A DNA stretch of 64,000 nt from JAFGLZ01 sp964390905 (GTDB taxonomy: Bacteria; Planctomycetota; Phycisphaerae; UBA1845; JAFGLZ01). Numbering within the stretch: the first letter of the stretch is position 1; the number at the start of each line of letters is the position of its first letter. The notes beneath the pieces were generated by a model. That model was not told where the DNA came from. It searched no databases and saw only the letters and a list, made by a program, of their open reading frames with translations. This document shows positions 24,502 through 33,500 of the stretch, piece by piece. The stretch lies in the NCBI GenBank assembly GCA_964390905.1, contig CAYMLO010000006.1, positions 48,614 to 112,613 on the forward strand, in the 5' to 3' direction. A program made the position numbers and the translations under genes.

Positions 24502-26061
24502 ATGCTTCAGTTCTCGTCTGGTGCGGAGCCGCGCCGCCATCGTAACGCGCCGCAGTCTGAGAGCCGCTGGACCAAGTATTCGCGTCCATCTCTTCTGCTC
24601 GCCCTAGCCAGTCTTGCGCTCAGTTCGGCAATCGGCTGTACCGTAAGCCCCGCGGTGAACCGGACCTTTGTGGTTGACGTGCAAGCTGTCTCTCCTTCTG
24701 CGAAGTCAGCGGGAGCGAAACTGCCCGGGACCGTTGCTATCGACCTGTCAGACTTGGGCAAGACCGAGAAGACGAAGAACAACGATTCCTACGTGGGTAG
24801 CGCCCTAGTCTTCTCTGTTGACTTGGGACAACCTCTGGCCGATAGCTTGAGGGCCTTCGCGGAGTCCTACTTCGACCACGTCGTGCCGCTTGGGGCAGCC
24901 GTTCCCGCGTGTGACTACGTTCTAAGCATCCGCTGCGTCGACATGAAATGGTGGGTTGAGTACCCCCTGGAAGTCCACCAGACGCTACTCAAGACGAAGC
25001 TGACCAAGCCGTCAGGAGAAACGCTGCTCGAGTTCCAAACAGAGGCCTGTGTCAAGGCAGCCGAAAGGGGCAGGGGGTTGGAGAGCATCGCTGAAGCCAA
25101 AGGGCGAGCAGCAACTGAGTCGTTGCAGGACGCCCTGAAGCAGATCTTCCGCAGAATACGCCGTTCGCCAGCGGTCGCCTCCTACGCTCAGATTGTCAGG
25201 AAGAGGGGGCCTGTCATACCAGTTGAGACTCCGGAAGATGAGGAGGCACTGGCCAAGGCCCCAGCGCCTTTGCTGACAGGCGCACCAGCTCAGCGCTGGG
25301 CCGTTTCGATTGGGATCAGCAACTACAAGCATACGAACCAGCGGATACCGAACCTGAAGTACGCGCATCAAGACGCGGAGCGGTTCGCGCAGTTCCTGGA
25401 GTCGGAAGCAGGTGGGGGCTTTGCGCCACAGCATGTCAAGGTACTGACCAACCAACAAGCTACCTCTGCCAACATCCGTGGAGCCCTTTTCGACTTCTTG
25501 AAACGCACGGTGAAGGAGGATCTTGTCGTCATCTTCTTCTCAGGTCACGGGATGCCAGACCCGCAGAAACTGTCTAACCTCTACCTGCTCGCGCATGACA
25601 GCAATCCCGCGCAGATTGCCTCGACAGGCATCCCGATGTGGGATATCGACACAGCGCTGAAGCGGACGATCGCTGCTGAGCGGGTGGTGGTGTTGGTCGA
25701 TGCCTGCCATGCCGCGGGGACGACTGAGGGGGTCAAAGGCGTCCGACTCGGGGACGAGTTCAACAAGTACTTCGATGCGCTGGCCAAGGCCAAGCCGGGC
25801 CGGGTCGTTTTCACGAGTTGCGAAGGCTACGAGGTCAGCCGCGAGGGCAAGCAATGGGGTGGCGGCCATGGCGTCTTCACCTGGGCCCTCCTTGAAGCCA
25901 TGAATGGAAAGGCAGACAAGAACGACGACAAGATCGTCACGCTGGGCGAGGTGCTGGACTACGTGGACATCACGGTACGGCGTGAGACGGCCAACGAGCA
26001 GCATCCCGCACGTGCGGGCGTTCAGTTTGACCGAAGCCTTCCTATGGGATTGGTGAGATAG
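24502..26061 (+). CDS. Caspase-fold lipoprotein 3
   Basis: AGGAG stands before the ATG. The 519-residue product has a long basic N-region, a lipobox SAIGC (C46), an N-terminal domain of about 190 residues without a family I know (LADSLRAFAESYFDHVVPLG, CDYVLSIRCVDMKWWVEYP), and a caspase domain from RWAVSIGISNY. Catalytic residues are H349 (FFSGHGMPDPQ) and C402 (LVDACHAAG). DKNDDKIVTLGE keeps the EF-hand pattern. The C-terminal tail with VRRETANEQHP and LPMGLVR is shared with protein 2 and the remnant. It is 42 bases downstream of protein 2, in the same direction, so probably cotranscribed. Confidence 0.88.
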   Translation: MLQFSSGAEPRRHRNAPQSESRWTKYSRPSLLLALASLALSSAIGCTVSPAVNRTFVVDVQAVSPSAKSAGAKLPGTVAIDLSDLGKTEKTKNNDSYVGSALVFSVDLGQPLADSLRAFAESYFDHVVPLGAAVPACDYVLSIRCVDMKWWVEYPLEVHQTLLKTKLTKPSGETLLEFQTEACVKAAERGRGLESIAEAKGRAATESLQDALKQIFRRIRRSPAVASYAQIVRKRGPVIPVETPEDEEALAKAPAPLLTGAPAQRWAVSIGISNYKHTNQRIPNLKYAHQDAERFAQFLESEAGGGFAPQHVKVLTNQQATSANIRGALFDFLKRTVKEDLVVIFFSGHGMPDPQKLSNLYLLAHDSNPAQIASTGIPMWDIDTALKRTIAAERVVVLVDACHAAGTTEGVKGVRLGDEFNKYFDALAKAKPGRVVFTSCEGYEVSREGKQWGGGHGVFTWALLEAMNGKADKNDDKIVTLGEVLDYVDITVRRETANEQHPARAGVQFDRSLPMGLVR

Positions 26062-26163
26062 GGATATGCTCGTCGGGTGCACTGGCGGTGGACATGATGG
26101 GCTGTCTCAGCCAAGCAGCAGATAGCTCTTAAGCCGACAACCCTATCACTGGGAGCACAAGAG

Positions 26164-27750
26164 ATGAATCGGCCATTCCTTTCCCAGTTCAGTAAGTCGA
26201 TTGCTCGTGCGTCCGTCGCCGCGAGCGCAGTGCTCATCTCTGTTGCATCGGGCTGCGTGGCCCCCCAGGCATCGGTATCGTGGGAAGGTGTTGTGGGTAT
26301 GGTTACGAACCCTGTCTTGGAAGCAAACACCTCCAAAGCGTCCCCCACGAATCTCGTACTCGGAGTACCACGCGTGACGGGGCCCTTCGCCGATAGGTAC
26401 CGTGCGAGTGGGTATATCAACGTAACGAACGAAAGCCGGGAGCGGGGAAGAAAGCTCGCGGTGGATGCTGTGACCAGTGCACTCATCAGTTACCTCGGTC
26501 AGTCGGGCCTATTCGCCAAAGTAGTCGCGCTTCAGCCACAGCTACAGGTGGACCTCGTTCTGGAGTGCGAGCTTCTCGAGTATCATACGGAGGTCTCTCA
26601 TCTCTCGGTATCAGACGGTCAACAGGTCACAGGAACCAGACACCACAAGCCCAGGATCAACGCTAAGTTCACCCTTTCTTCGCCGAGCGGGAAACGCTGG
26701 CAGTTCGTCATTGAGAGGTCATGGCCGGAGCAGACCATCCAGCGCACCGACAAGGCATCAGAAGCCGCGGCATCCGGGGCGAAAATGGGCGACGAGGCCA
26801 AGCGATACTACACACAGGCCTTGGCGGACTTCTTGGGCATGGTTCTAAGCGAATTGGAGAGTCGTCGAGATGCCATCGTCCGGCTGGAGCAGCCCAAAGC
26901 GCCACCAGAGCAACCCTCGATCGTCCGAAAGGAAAAGCACAGGACGATTAGGGATAGGTGGGCGGTCGTTGTGGGAATCAACTCCTTTGAGGACAGGCGC
27001 GTCCCGTCGCTTAGGTTTGGCGAGCGCGATGCTCAGGCGTTTGGCGAAGTGCTTGTGGATCGATGCGGTTTCGACAGGAGCCGTGTCAAAGTGCTGCTTG
27101 GGTCCCAGGCTGCGCTGCGGAACGTCCGATCATCGCTCGGTACGTTCCTGGCGCGCAACGTAGGCAAGGACGACTTAGTGGTAGTCTTCTTCTCCGGCCA
27201 TGGCGCTCCCGAGCCGGATCTCTCAGGCAAGAGCCCGGATGGGTGCATCAAGTACCTGATCCCTTACGATGTCAACAAGGACGACCTCTTTGCGACAGCG
27301 ATCCCCATGAGCGAGATCGCCACATACTTCGAGCGGATCGAGGCGCGGCGGATCATCTTCTTTGCCGACACGTGCTACTCCGGCGCAGCGGGTGGACGAA
27401 CGTTCGCCATGAAGGGCAGCAGGGGCGTGACACTGGGGGAGAAGTTCCTGGACGAAGTGGCCCGCGGAGAGGGTCGCGTGATCCTGACAGCCAGCCGCGC
27501 AAGCGAAGTGGCTGGCGAAGACGAGAACGTCAAGCACGGCATCTTCACGCACTACCTGCTGGAAGGGCTTGCTGGAAAGGCAGACGGCAACGGCGACAAG
27601 CAGGTCACGTTCATGGAGGTCAAGAAGTACCTGGACGACCACGTGCCCCCCCACGCCCGCAAGCTCGGCAAGAACCAGCACCCCGTCATGAAGGGCCAGC
27701 TCATCGGCGACATCGTGCTACGGGGGGCAAAGGGAGGATCTGGGCAATGA
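26164..27750 (+). CDS. Caspase-fold lipoprotein 4
   Basis: The 528-residue protein has a lipobox SVASGC (C31), a distinctive N-terminal domain (residues 45-245, with LAVDAVTSALISYLGQSGLF and LVLECELLEYHTEV), and a caspase domain beginning DRWAVVVGINSF. The dyad is H346 (VFFSGHGAPEPD) and C404 (FADTCYSGAAGG). DGNGDKQVTFME gives the EF-hand-like loop. The catalytic half is nearly the same as protein 1, while the N-terminal halves are unrelated, showing domain swapping or gene conversion. Its stop overlaps the start of protein 5 by four bases (ATGA), so these two are translationally coupled. Confidence 0.9.
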   Translation: MNRPFLSQFSKSIARASVAASAVLISVASGCVAPQASVSWEGVVGMVTNPVLEANTSKASPTNLVLGVPRVTGPFADRYRASGYINVTNESRERGRKLAVDAVTSALISYLGQSGLFAKVVALQPQLQVDLVLECELLEYHTEVSHLSVSDGQQVTGTRHHKPRINAKFTLSSPSGKRWQFVIERSWPEQTIQRTDKASEAAASGAKMGDEAKRYYTQALADFLGMVLSELESRRDAIVRLEQPKAPPEQPSIVRKEKHRTIRDRWAVVVGINSFEDRRVPSLRFGERDAQAFGEVLVDRCGFDRSRVKVLLGSQAALRNVRSSLGTFLARNVGKDDLVVVFFSGHGAPEPDLSGKSPDGCIKYLIPYDVNKDDLFATAIPMSEIATYFERIEARRIIFFADTCYSGAAGGRTFAMKGSRGVTLGEKFLDEVARGEGRVILTASRASEVAGEDENVKHGIFTHYLLEGLAGKADGNGDKQVTFMEVKKYLDDHVPPHARKLGKNQHPVMKGQLIGDIVLRGAKGGSGQ

Positions 27751-28949
27751 TCCAGAAGGGGACCGCGCACGGCCTCCGGATTATGCTCTTCGTCACCGTC
27801 GCAGTGCATTCTGGCTGCGGCGTCGTGCGGAAACCTGTGATGGTCCAAACGGACCCGCCTGGAGCCCAGGTGTACGTCAACGGTGAATACCTCGGGAAAT
27901 CCCCGTGTTCGTTTACCGTTGTGGATGACAACACGCCGGGAGTTCAAGATCACTACCAAATCGTCGCGAGGCGCCCAGGCTACAGGGAGAGCACGAAGAT
28001 GCTCAAGGATACGCCGGGATCCTCTTGGATTCCGGACAGAGTGCTGATCCGCCTGGAGCCCATATCAGACGGACCTGCACAGGGGCAATCACCGGCTCCC
28101 ATCCCTCCTGACGAGGACTCGCGAGACCCCAGCCGTCGTCTCGTGCCAGGTACGGGGAGACGTTACGCTATCGCGATAGGAATCTCTGAGTACTCATCAT
28201 TTGGTCAGGGGGTCCTGGGACACTTGCCATTCGCAAGCAAGGACGCGATGGATCTCACGGAGGTACTGATCCAGACTGGCTGGGATAGGGACCGCATCCG
28301 ACTCCTACGGGACAAGGAGGCGACGAAGCGCAATGTCGAATACGCCTTGGAGACGTGGCTCCGCAGGGCAGGGCCGAGAGACCTGATCCTCCTCTATTGG
28401 TCCGGTCACGGTTGGCCCGACCCGGAAGACCCGGAGAGAGCTTACTTCGCGTGCTACGACTCCAAGCCGTCGGACCCGTCATCGGGCATGAGGATGGATC
28501 GAGTTCGGCAGGCCTTGGAGGAGCGCGGCGTCCGTAACGTGGTTGTCATCGCCGACACGTGCCATTCGGGCAAGGTGATCCGGTCGATCGATCCGCGAGG
28601 GGTCAGCATCGGTCCGGCGTTGGAATCGATGAGGAAGCGAGACCAGATCCCCAAGGGCTGGATCTTCATCGCCTCGGCCGAGTCCGATCGGAAGGCCTAC
28701 GAGGACAAGGCCTGGAACAATGGGGCGCTGACGCATGTTCTGCTGGAAGGCCTCCGCGGTGACAAGGCCGATGGCTACCAGAGCACCGGCACCAGGGACG
28801 GCATCGTGACGATGGCCGAGTTGCGTGCGTACATCTCCGATCGCATGCGCGAGGAAAGCCTGAACATCATCGGCGCACGGCTCGATCCGCTGTTCTACAC
28901 GACTTCCGGCGACCCCGGTATCTGGAAGCTGAGTCTGGAAGCGAAATGA
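27747..28949 (+). CDS. Caspase-fold lipoprotein 5 with PEGA domain
   Basis: GGGAGG lies 8 bases before the ATG, which overlaps the preceding stop. The 400-residue product has a lipobox HSGC (C24), then a PEGA domain (VMVQTDPPGAQVYVNGEYLG through GYRES, residues 31-82), a linker, and a caspase domain from RYAIAIGISEY. Catalytic residues are H221 (YWSGHGWPDPED) and C272 (IADTCHSGKV). PEGA domains are small surface-layer or cell-envelope-associated beta domains. The EF-hand-like loop is degenerate here (TGTRDGIVTMAE keeps only D5 and E12), unlike proteins 1 to 4. The sequence is more diverged from the other copies than they are from each other. Confidence 0.88.
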   Translation: MIQKGTAHGLRIMLFVTVAVHSGCGVVRKPVMVQTDPPGAQVYVNGEYLGKSPCSFTVVDDNTPGVQDHYQIVARRPGYRESTKMLKDTPGSSWIPDRVLIRLEPISDGPAQGQSPAPIPPDEDSRDPSRRLVPGTGRRYAIAIGISEYSSFGQGVLGHLPFASKDAMDLTEVLIQTGWDRDRIRLLRDKEATKRNVEYALETWLRRAGPRDLILLYWSGHGWPDPEDPERAYFACYDSKPSDPSSGMRMDRVRQALEERGVRNVVVIADTCHSGKVIRSIDPRGVSIGPALESMRKRDQIPKGWIFIASAESDRKAYEDKAWNNGALTHVLLEGLRGDKADGYQSTGTRDGIVTMAELRAYISDRMREESLNIIGARLDPLFYTTSGDPGIWKLSLEAK

Positions 28950-28986
28950 TCCAGTTTTGCCGCGCGACCGGCAGGGACACGGAACC

Positions 28987-30279
28987 GTGAACCGATACAC
29001 ACCCGTGGTCATCTTGGGGGTCATCCTGGAGGGGTGTCAGTCTCCCGAGCCGACCGGTTCGGGGCAGCCTATCGCCCAGCCGAATTCAAGGACCGCAGAC
29101 CGGCCTCAGCCTGTGGTGACACGGATGTCGCCAAAGGCCCCGGCGACCCGATCATCCTCGCCGCCGCCCTCCCAACCACGCAGAGCAGCAAAGCCGCGGC
29201 CGACACTCGACCAGGTTGTCCGTCGGGCCGTGGATGTCCTGTGGGGACGGGCGGATCTGCCAACGGATGCTCGCGTCGCGGTCATCCCGCTGTCCTCGGC
29301 CGACGGCGGCACGACACGGCTAGGCGTGGCGTTGGCGGAGAAGATGACGGCCGAGCTCGTGAAACAGAAGCGGTGTCGTGTGGCGGATCGGTCGCACGTC
29401 AACGCGATCCTGGCCGAGAAGGACATGGGGTATGCCGATCTGACCGACGCGGGAGCGGCGGCGAAGGCAGCCAAGCTGATGGCCGTGGACTGTCTGCTGG
29501 TCGGCACGCTGGTCGATCAGGGGAGCACGGTGGTGGCGTACGCCAAGCTGTTGAACGGCGTCGACGGTCGGGTCGTTGCGACGAGCGAGATCGAGATCGC
29601 CAAGGACGACGACGTGCGGTCGATGCTGGTCTACGTCCAGCGGCCGAACTCGGGCGGCGGGGCGATCGAGCCGCTGTCGCTGAGCTACCACATCTTCGCC
29701 CGTCGGGGCGAGAGCGACGTTCGGATCAGCGACGGCGCGACGGTCCGGAGCGGGGACGCGTTCAAGATCTGGCTGCAGGCCAACAGCGACTGCCATGCGT
29801 ACGTGCTGCTGCTGGACTCGCGGGGCAAGGCGTCGGTCCTGTTCCCACATCCGAAGATCCGCAGCGAGAATCGTCTCCGCGGGGGGGTCGAGTACGTCAT
29901 CCCGCCCGCCAAGCAGCCGCCCGGCCTGGGGTGGTACGTCTTCGATGAGCACCCCGGCGCGGAGACGTTCTACATCCTGGCCAGCTACGAGCCCATCAAG
30001 GACATGCCGCGTCTGCTGAGAGAGATGGAGACGGCGGGCGCCAAGAGCCGCGTCGTGCTGGACGAGGCCCGTCAGATCTTCACGAAGGGGATGAGCGCCG
30101 TATCAGATCAGCCCGTCGCCGGCCGACTCCGCATTCAAGACAAGGGCGTGACGCTGGGTTCGGGCCCCTCAAGCGCACGGGTCCGGCTGGACGACGGCGG
30201 GTCCTTGTCCGCCGTGGCCGACGTCGTCCAAGGACACTCGACGCTCTGCAAGACCGTCGCGGTACGCCACGTGGACTGA
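28987..30279 (+). CDS. CsgG/TolB-N-like plus DUF4384 lipoprotein
   Basis: A GTG at 28987 with AGGGA 9 bases upstream gives 430 residues and a short lipoprotein-like signal (VILEGC, with an unusual Glu at -2); an ATG at 28957 is the alternative. After a Pro/Ser-rich linker, residues 90-225 read as a CsgG/FlgO-like domain: RVAVIPLSSADGG, LAEKMTAELVKQKRCRVADR, and KLMAVDCLLVGTLVDQG. Residues 231-345 match DUF4384: FKIWLQANSDCHAYVLLLDSRG, FPHPKIRSENRLRGG and ETFYILASYEPI. DUF4384 is often fused or adjacent to caspase-fold proteins (family knowledge), which fits this setting 37 bases after caspase 5. It may be a pore-like or scaffold partner; not tested. Confidence 0.82.
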   Translation: MNRYTPVVILGVILEGCQSPEPTGSGQPIAQPNSRTADRPQPVVTRMSPKAPATRSSSPPPSQPRRAAKPRPTLDQVVRRAVDVLWGRADLPTDARVAVIPLSSADGGTTRLGVALAEKMTAELVKQKRCRVADRSHVNAILAEKDMGYADLTDAGAAAKAAKLMAVDCLLVGTLVDQGSTVVAYAKLLNGVDGRVVATSEIEIAKDDDVRSMLVYVQRPNSGGGAIEPLSLSYHIFARRGESDVRISDGATVRSGDAFKIWLQANSDCHAYVLLLDSRGKASVLFPHPKIRSENRLRGGVEYVIPPAKQPPGLGWYVFDEHPGAETFYILASYEPIKDMPRLLREMETAGAKSRVVLDEARQIFTKGMSAVSDQPVAGRLRIQDKGVTLGSGPSSARVRLDDGGSLSAVADVVQGHSTLCKTVAVRHVD

Positions 30280-30524
30280 CCCACGGAGCGAACAGCCGCG
30301 GGTAGGTGGACCGCGGGGCGCATGACTTCCTTACGGGATCGCTTGGCCTGATCCGGTCTTCTCGCGCCTGCCGCTCGCTGGCCGCATTGACTCGCACAGC
30401 CCAGTGGCGAGACAACCGCGGGATGCCCCCCAAGGGGTTGCGACAAGCCATCTGTCCGTCATAGGATTCCACCCGCGGGTCTGACAAGCACGCAAACGAA
30501 ACCCAATCGGGTGAGGACACTCAC

Positions 30525-33500
30525 ATGCAACGACGTGACGAGACGCAGCCGTCGCCGTCTGAGAGCCCGGCGGGGCCCCCTCGGCAGGGGCGGCGGTTGT
30601 TCAGGTCGGCTCAAATCCGGTGGTATGGCCTGGCCGTCCTCGCCGCCTGGGTTGTCTGGTGGGGCTGCGAGGGTCCCGGGCCCAGTCGCCGAGCGGGACA
30701 CCGCGCTGAGCAAACAACGGACCTCCGGAAGGTCGACCGTTGGCAGCCTTTCACCGGCAGCGCCCAGCCGAAGCTGCAGACCTACACGCGGCAACAGGTT
30801 TCCCGGGAGCCAACGCTCTACCTTCAAGACAAGTCGCTCGGCGGCGGCCCCTTGGCCCTCTCGCAGGACGGGCGGCGCTTGGTCTGTGCGCAGGGACAAC
30901 GGTACTACCTCTGGGATGTCCGGCGTGGGGTGGTCATCCAAGAGAATGACCTGCCGGAGGCCTTGAGCGGCCAGCTCTCAACAACGCTGGGTTGGGCATC
31001 CGGTGGGGCTGGTTTGCTCATGACCAACTGCCCCTACGGAGGGGGACCGCATCATCGGGCTGGCTCCATTGACGGGCAGACACTCCAGCCCATCTGGGTT
31101 GCCGAGTTCTTGGAGGAGCCCCAATCGGTACCTCCACAGACCGACCTGACGTCGGGGCAAGTGCTCTGCCATGGACTTCGTCTGGGCGACCTGGACCGAA
31201 GGCGCATCGCTCGTTTCGATGCCACTGATGGTAGGTTGGCTACTTGTTTGACTGTCTCGGGCGGAGGTCTGAGCGTCAGTAGGTGCGCTGCAAACGCACA
31301 TGCGGACCTCCTCGCGGTTCTCGGGGACAAATCCAGGCTGGATGAGAATCGAAAAGACCAGCTCGTGACAACATACAAAGTGCGCGTTTGGCAACTGAGC
31401 TCAGGTCGCTTTCTCCGCGAGTTCGAGTGTCTGTCCATGGACGAGCTGCACGTAGTCCGTGACATGCTGCTGGGCTCACAGGGAGAACACCTGGTGGTTG
31501 TGACGTACGGCGGCAGAGGCTCAAGTGATGAGGTATTGCGCGTTTACGACGTGCGAGATGGGCGTCTCCTGGGACGCATGACACGCAGCATACACGAAGT
31601 CGGGCTGGTGCAGGACCAGTATCTGTTGATCAGCAAGATCGACTGGCCTGGCGGCGTACCCAAGACGGAGCTTATTGACCTGGACGGCTGGAAGAGCATC
31701 CAGACGTGGCCGGGAAGCTACGAGTTCTGCGTTGCCGATGCCTCCCCCCTGTTTGGCGTGCGGGTTGGCGTCACCATTGAGATCTGGGACGCCTCACAGA
31801 TGCGGTGCATCAAGACATTGGGACCACTGGCTTACCGTCCGACCATCGCGTGGGCGAGGGGCAGTGCAGGCCCCAGCAGTGGCCCTGCCTATTCGACTGT
31901 CATGACATGGGACCTCGATCGCGTCGAGCCGGTGCGGAGTAGGGAGGTCCCCGCAGGAGCGCAGCTGTTGTCCGCCTGGCCCGGGGCGCCGAGGCGCTTC
32001 GTGATCTCGGCTGAGGAGATTTGCGTGGAGGACGCACGCACGAACGAGGTCCTGCACAGCAACAAGAACCCGATCTCGGACGAACCCGCGGACTGGCTTG
32101 TTCATCCCGACAGTCAAGCCCTGTTCGTCATGACGAACTCCGGGGTGGCCAAGATCAACGCGACGTCAGGAGCCGTTGAAAGGAGGGTGGGGGATACGCG
32201 CGGCAAGAAGCTGCTTGCCGGTTTGTCGGCGCGGGGTACGTACTTGCTGTGCCAATGGACCGAGCTGAAGGGGACGCACTCCCACCACGACTCACGCCTG
32301 CTTCGCTCAAGTGATCTGTCGCCGGTGTGCCAACTGCCGTCCGAGCTCTGCCGCTTCACGTTTCTGCCGGACGAGAGCGGCGTAATCTACACTCAGCCTA
32401 CGAAGCATGGCAGCCCCTGGTACCTGATCGAACTGCCGACCGGGGGCAACCGTGTGGTCTTTCAGCCTCCGAAGGGACGGGTTTGCTCGCCGCTATGCGT
32501 CGATGCATCCGGCAAGCACCTTCTCATGATGGATGAGGCCAGCAACGACGACATCCGGAAGCTCGGACGCTCGCGCTGGTATGACCTGGCGACCTGGCGC
32601 CCCGTCCGCTACACGCCGGGCTGGCCCTGTTCTTGGTCGAGCGACGGGTGTCTGTTGGCTTCGCGCTTCGGCGAGTGGACCTACATCATCGAGGCAGAGA
32701 CCGGGAAGGTCTTGCACCGTCTCGATACACCGGCCTACAGGGGCCATTTCAGCCACGACAACTGTTTCTACATGGCCAACGGCGACATCTGGAGCGTCAA
32801 GCTGGGCAGCAGGGTCTGCAGTCTTTTCCACACGGCCGAGGGCGGGTGGCTGGTCATGCTGCCGGACGGGCGATACAAGGGAAGTCCCGGCGCCGAGCGG
32901 GCCATGACGATCCGGACGGGCACCGATATGGACCCCCTGGGAGATTACAAACCGGCATTCCACAAGCCCAGGATGGTAGAAGCCGTCGTCCGCGACGCGG
33001 TGAAGGGGATTAGGCCGGCACAGCCATTGGAGTCCGCCCCCTCGATCGCCACGGTGAGGAAGTTCAGACCGCCCGAAATCGCGATCGTCGCTCCCAAGGA
33101 AGGGGCCGAGCTTGACGCCGACGACGTCGAACTGGCGGTGAAGGTTGTCAAGTCGCCCCTGCCGATCGAGAAATGGCGGGTCTACATAAACGACCGGCTC
33201 GCGGTCCAACAAGGAGACAAGGGCGTTCGGCTGGGGGAGTTGGACAGTCAGAACGTCTGGCGTACGCGCATCACGCTGTCGCCGGGCGCTAACACTATCC
33301 GAGTCGTGGCACAGCACAGAGCGGCGCTGGGAGAAGCCCAGGTCACCGTTCGGCTCAAAGCCAAGCCGGAGCTGGCCGAACAGCTCAGACCGCGCCTGTT
33401 CGTCCTGGCCATCGGCGTGAGCGCGTACGCGAAGCTGTCCAAGGGCATGCAGCTCGAGTTCGCGGACGATGACGCCCGGGCGGTTGCACAAGAGCTGCGT

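Noticed and set aside
27063..27746. Upstream extension of caspase 5
   Set aside because: It is a shifted-frame shadow of caspase 4; the signal peptide and ribosome site fix the start at 27747.
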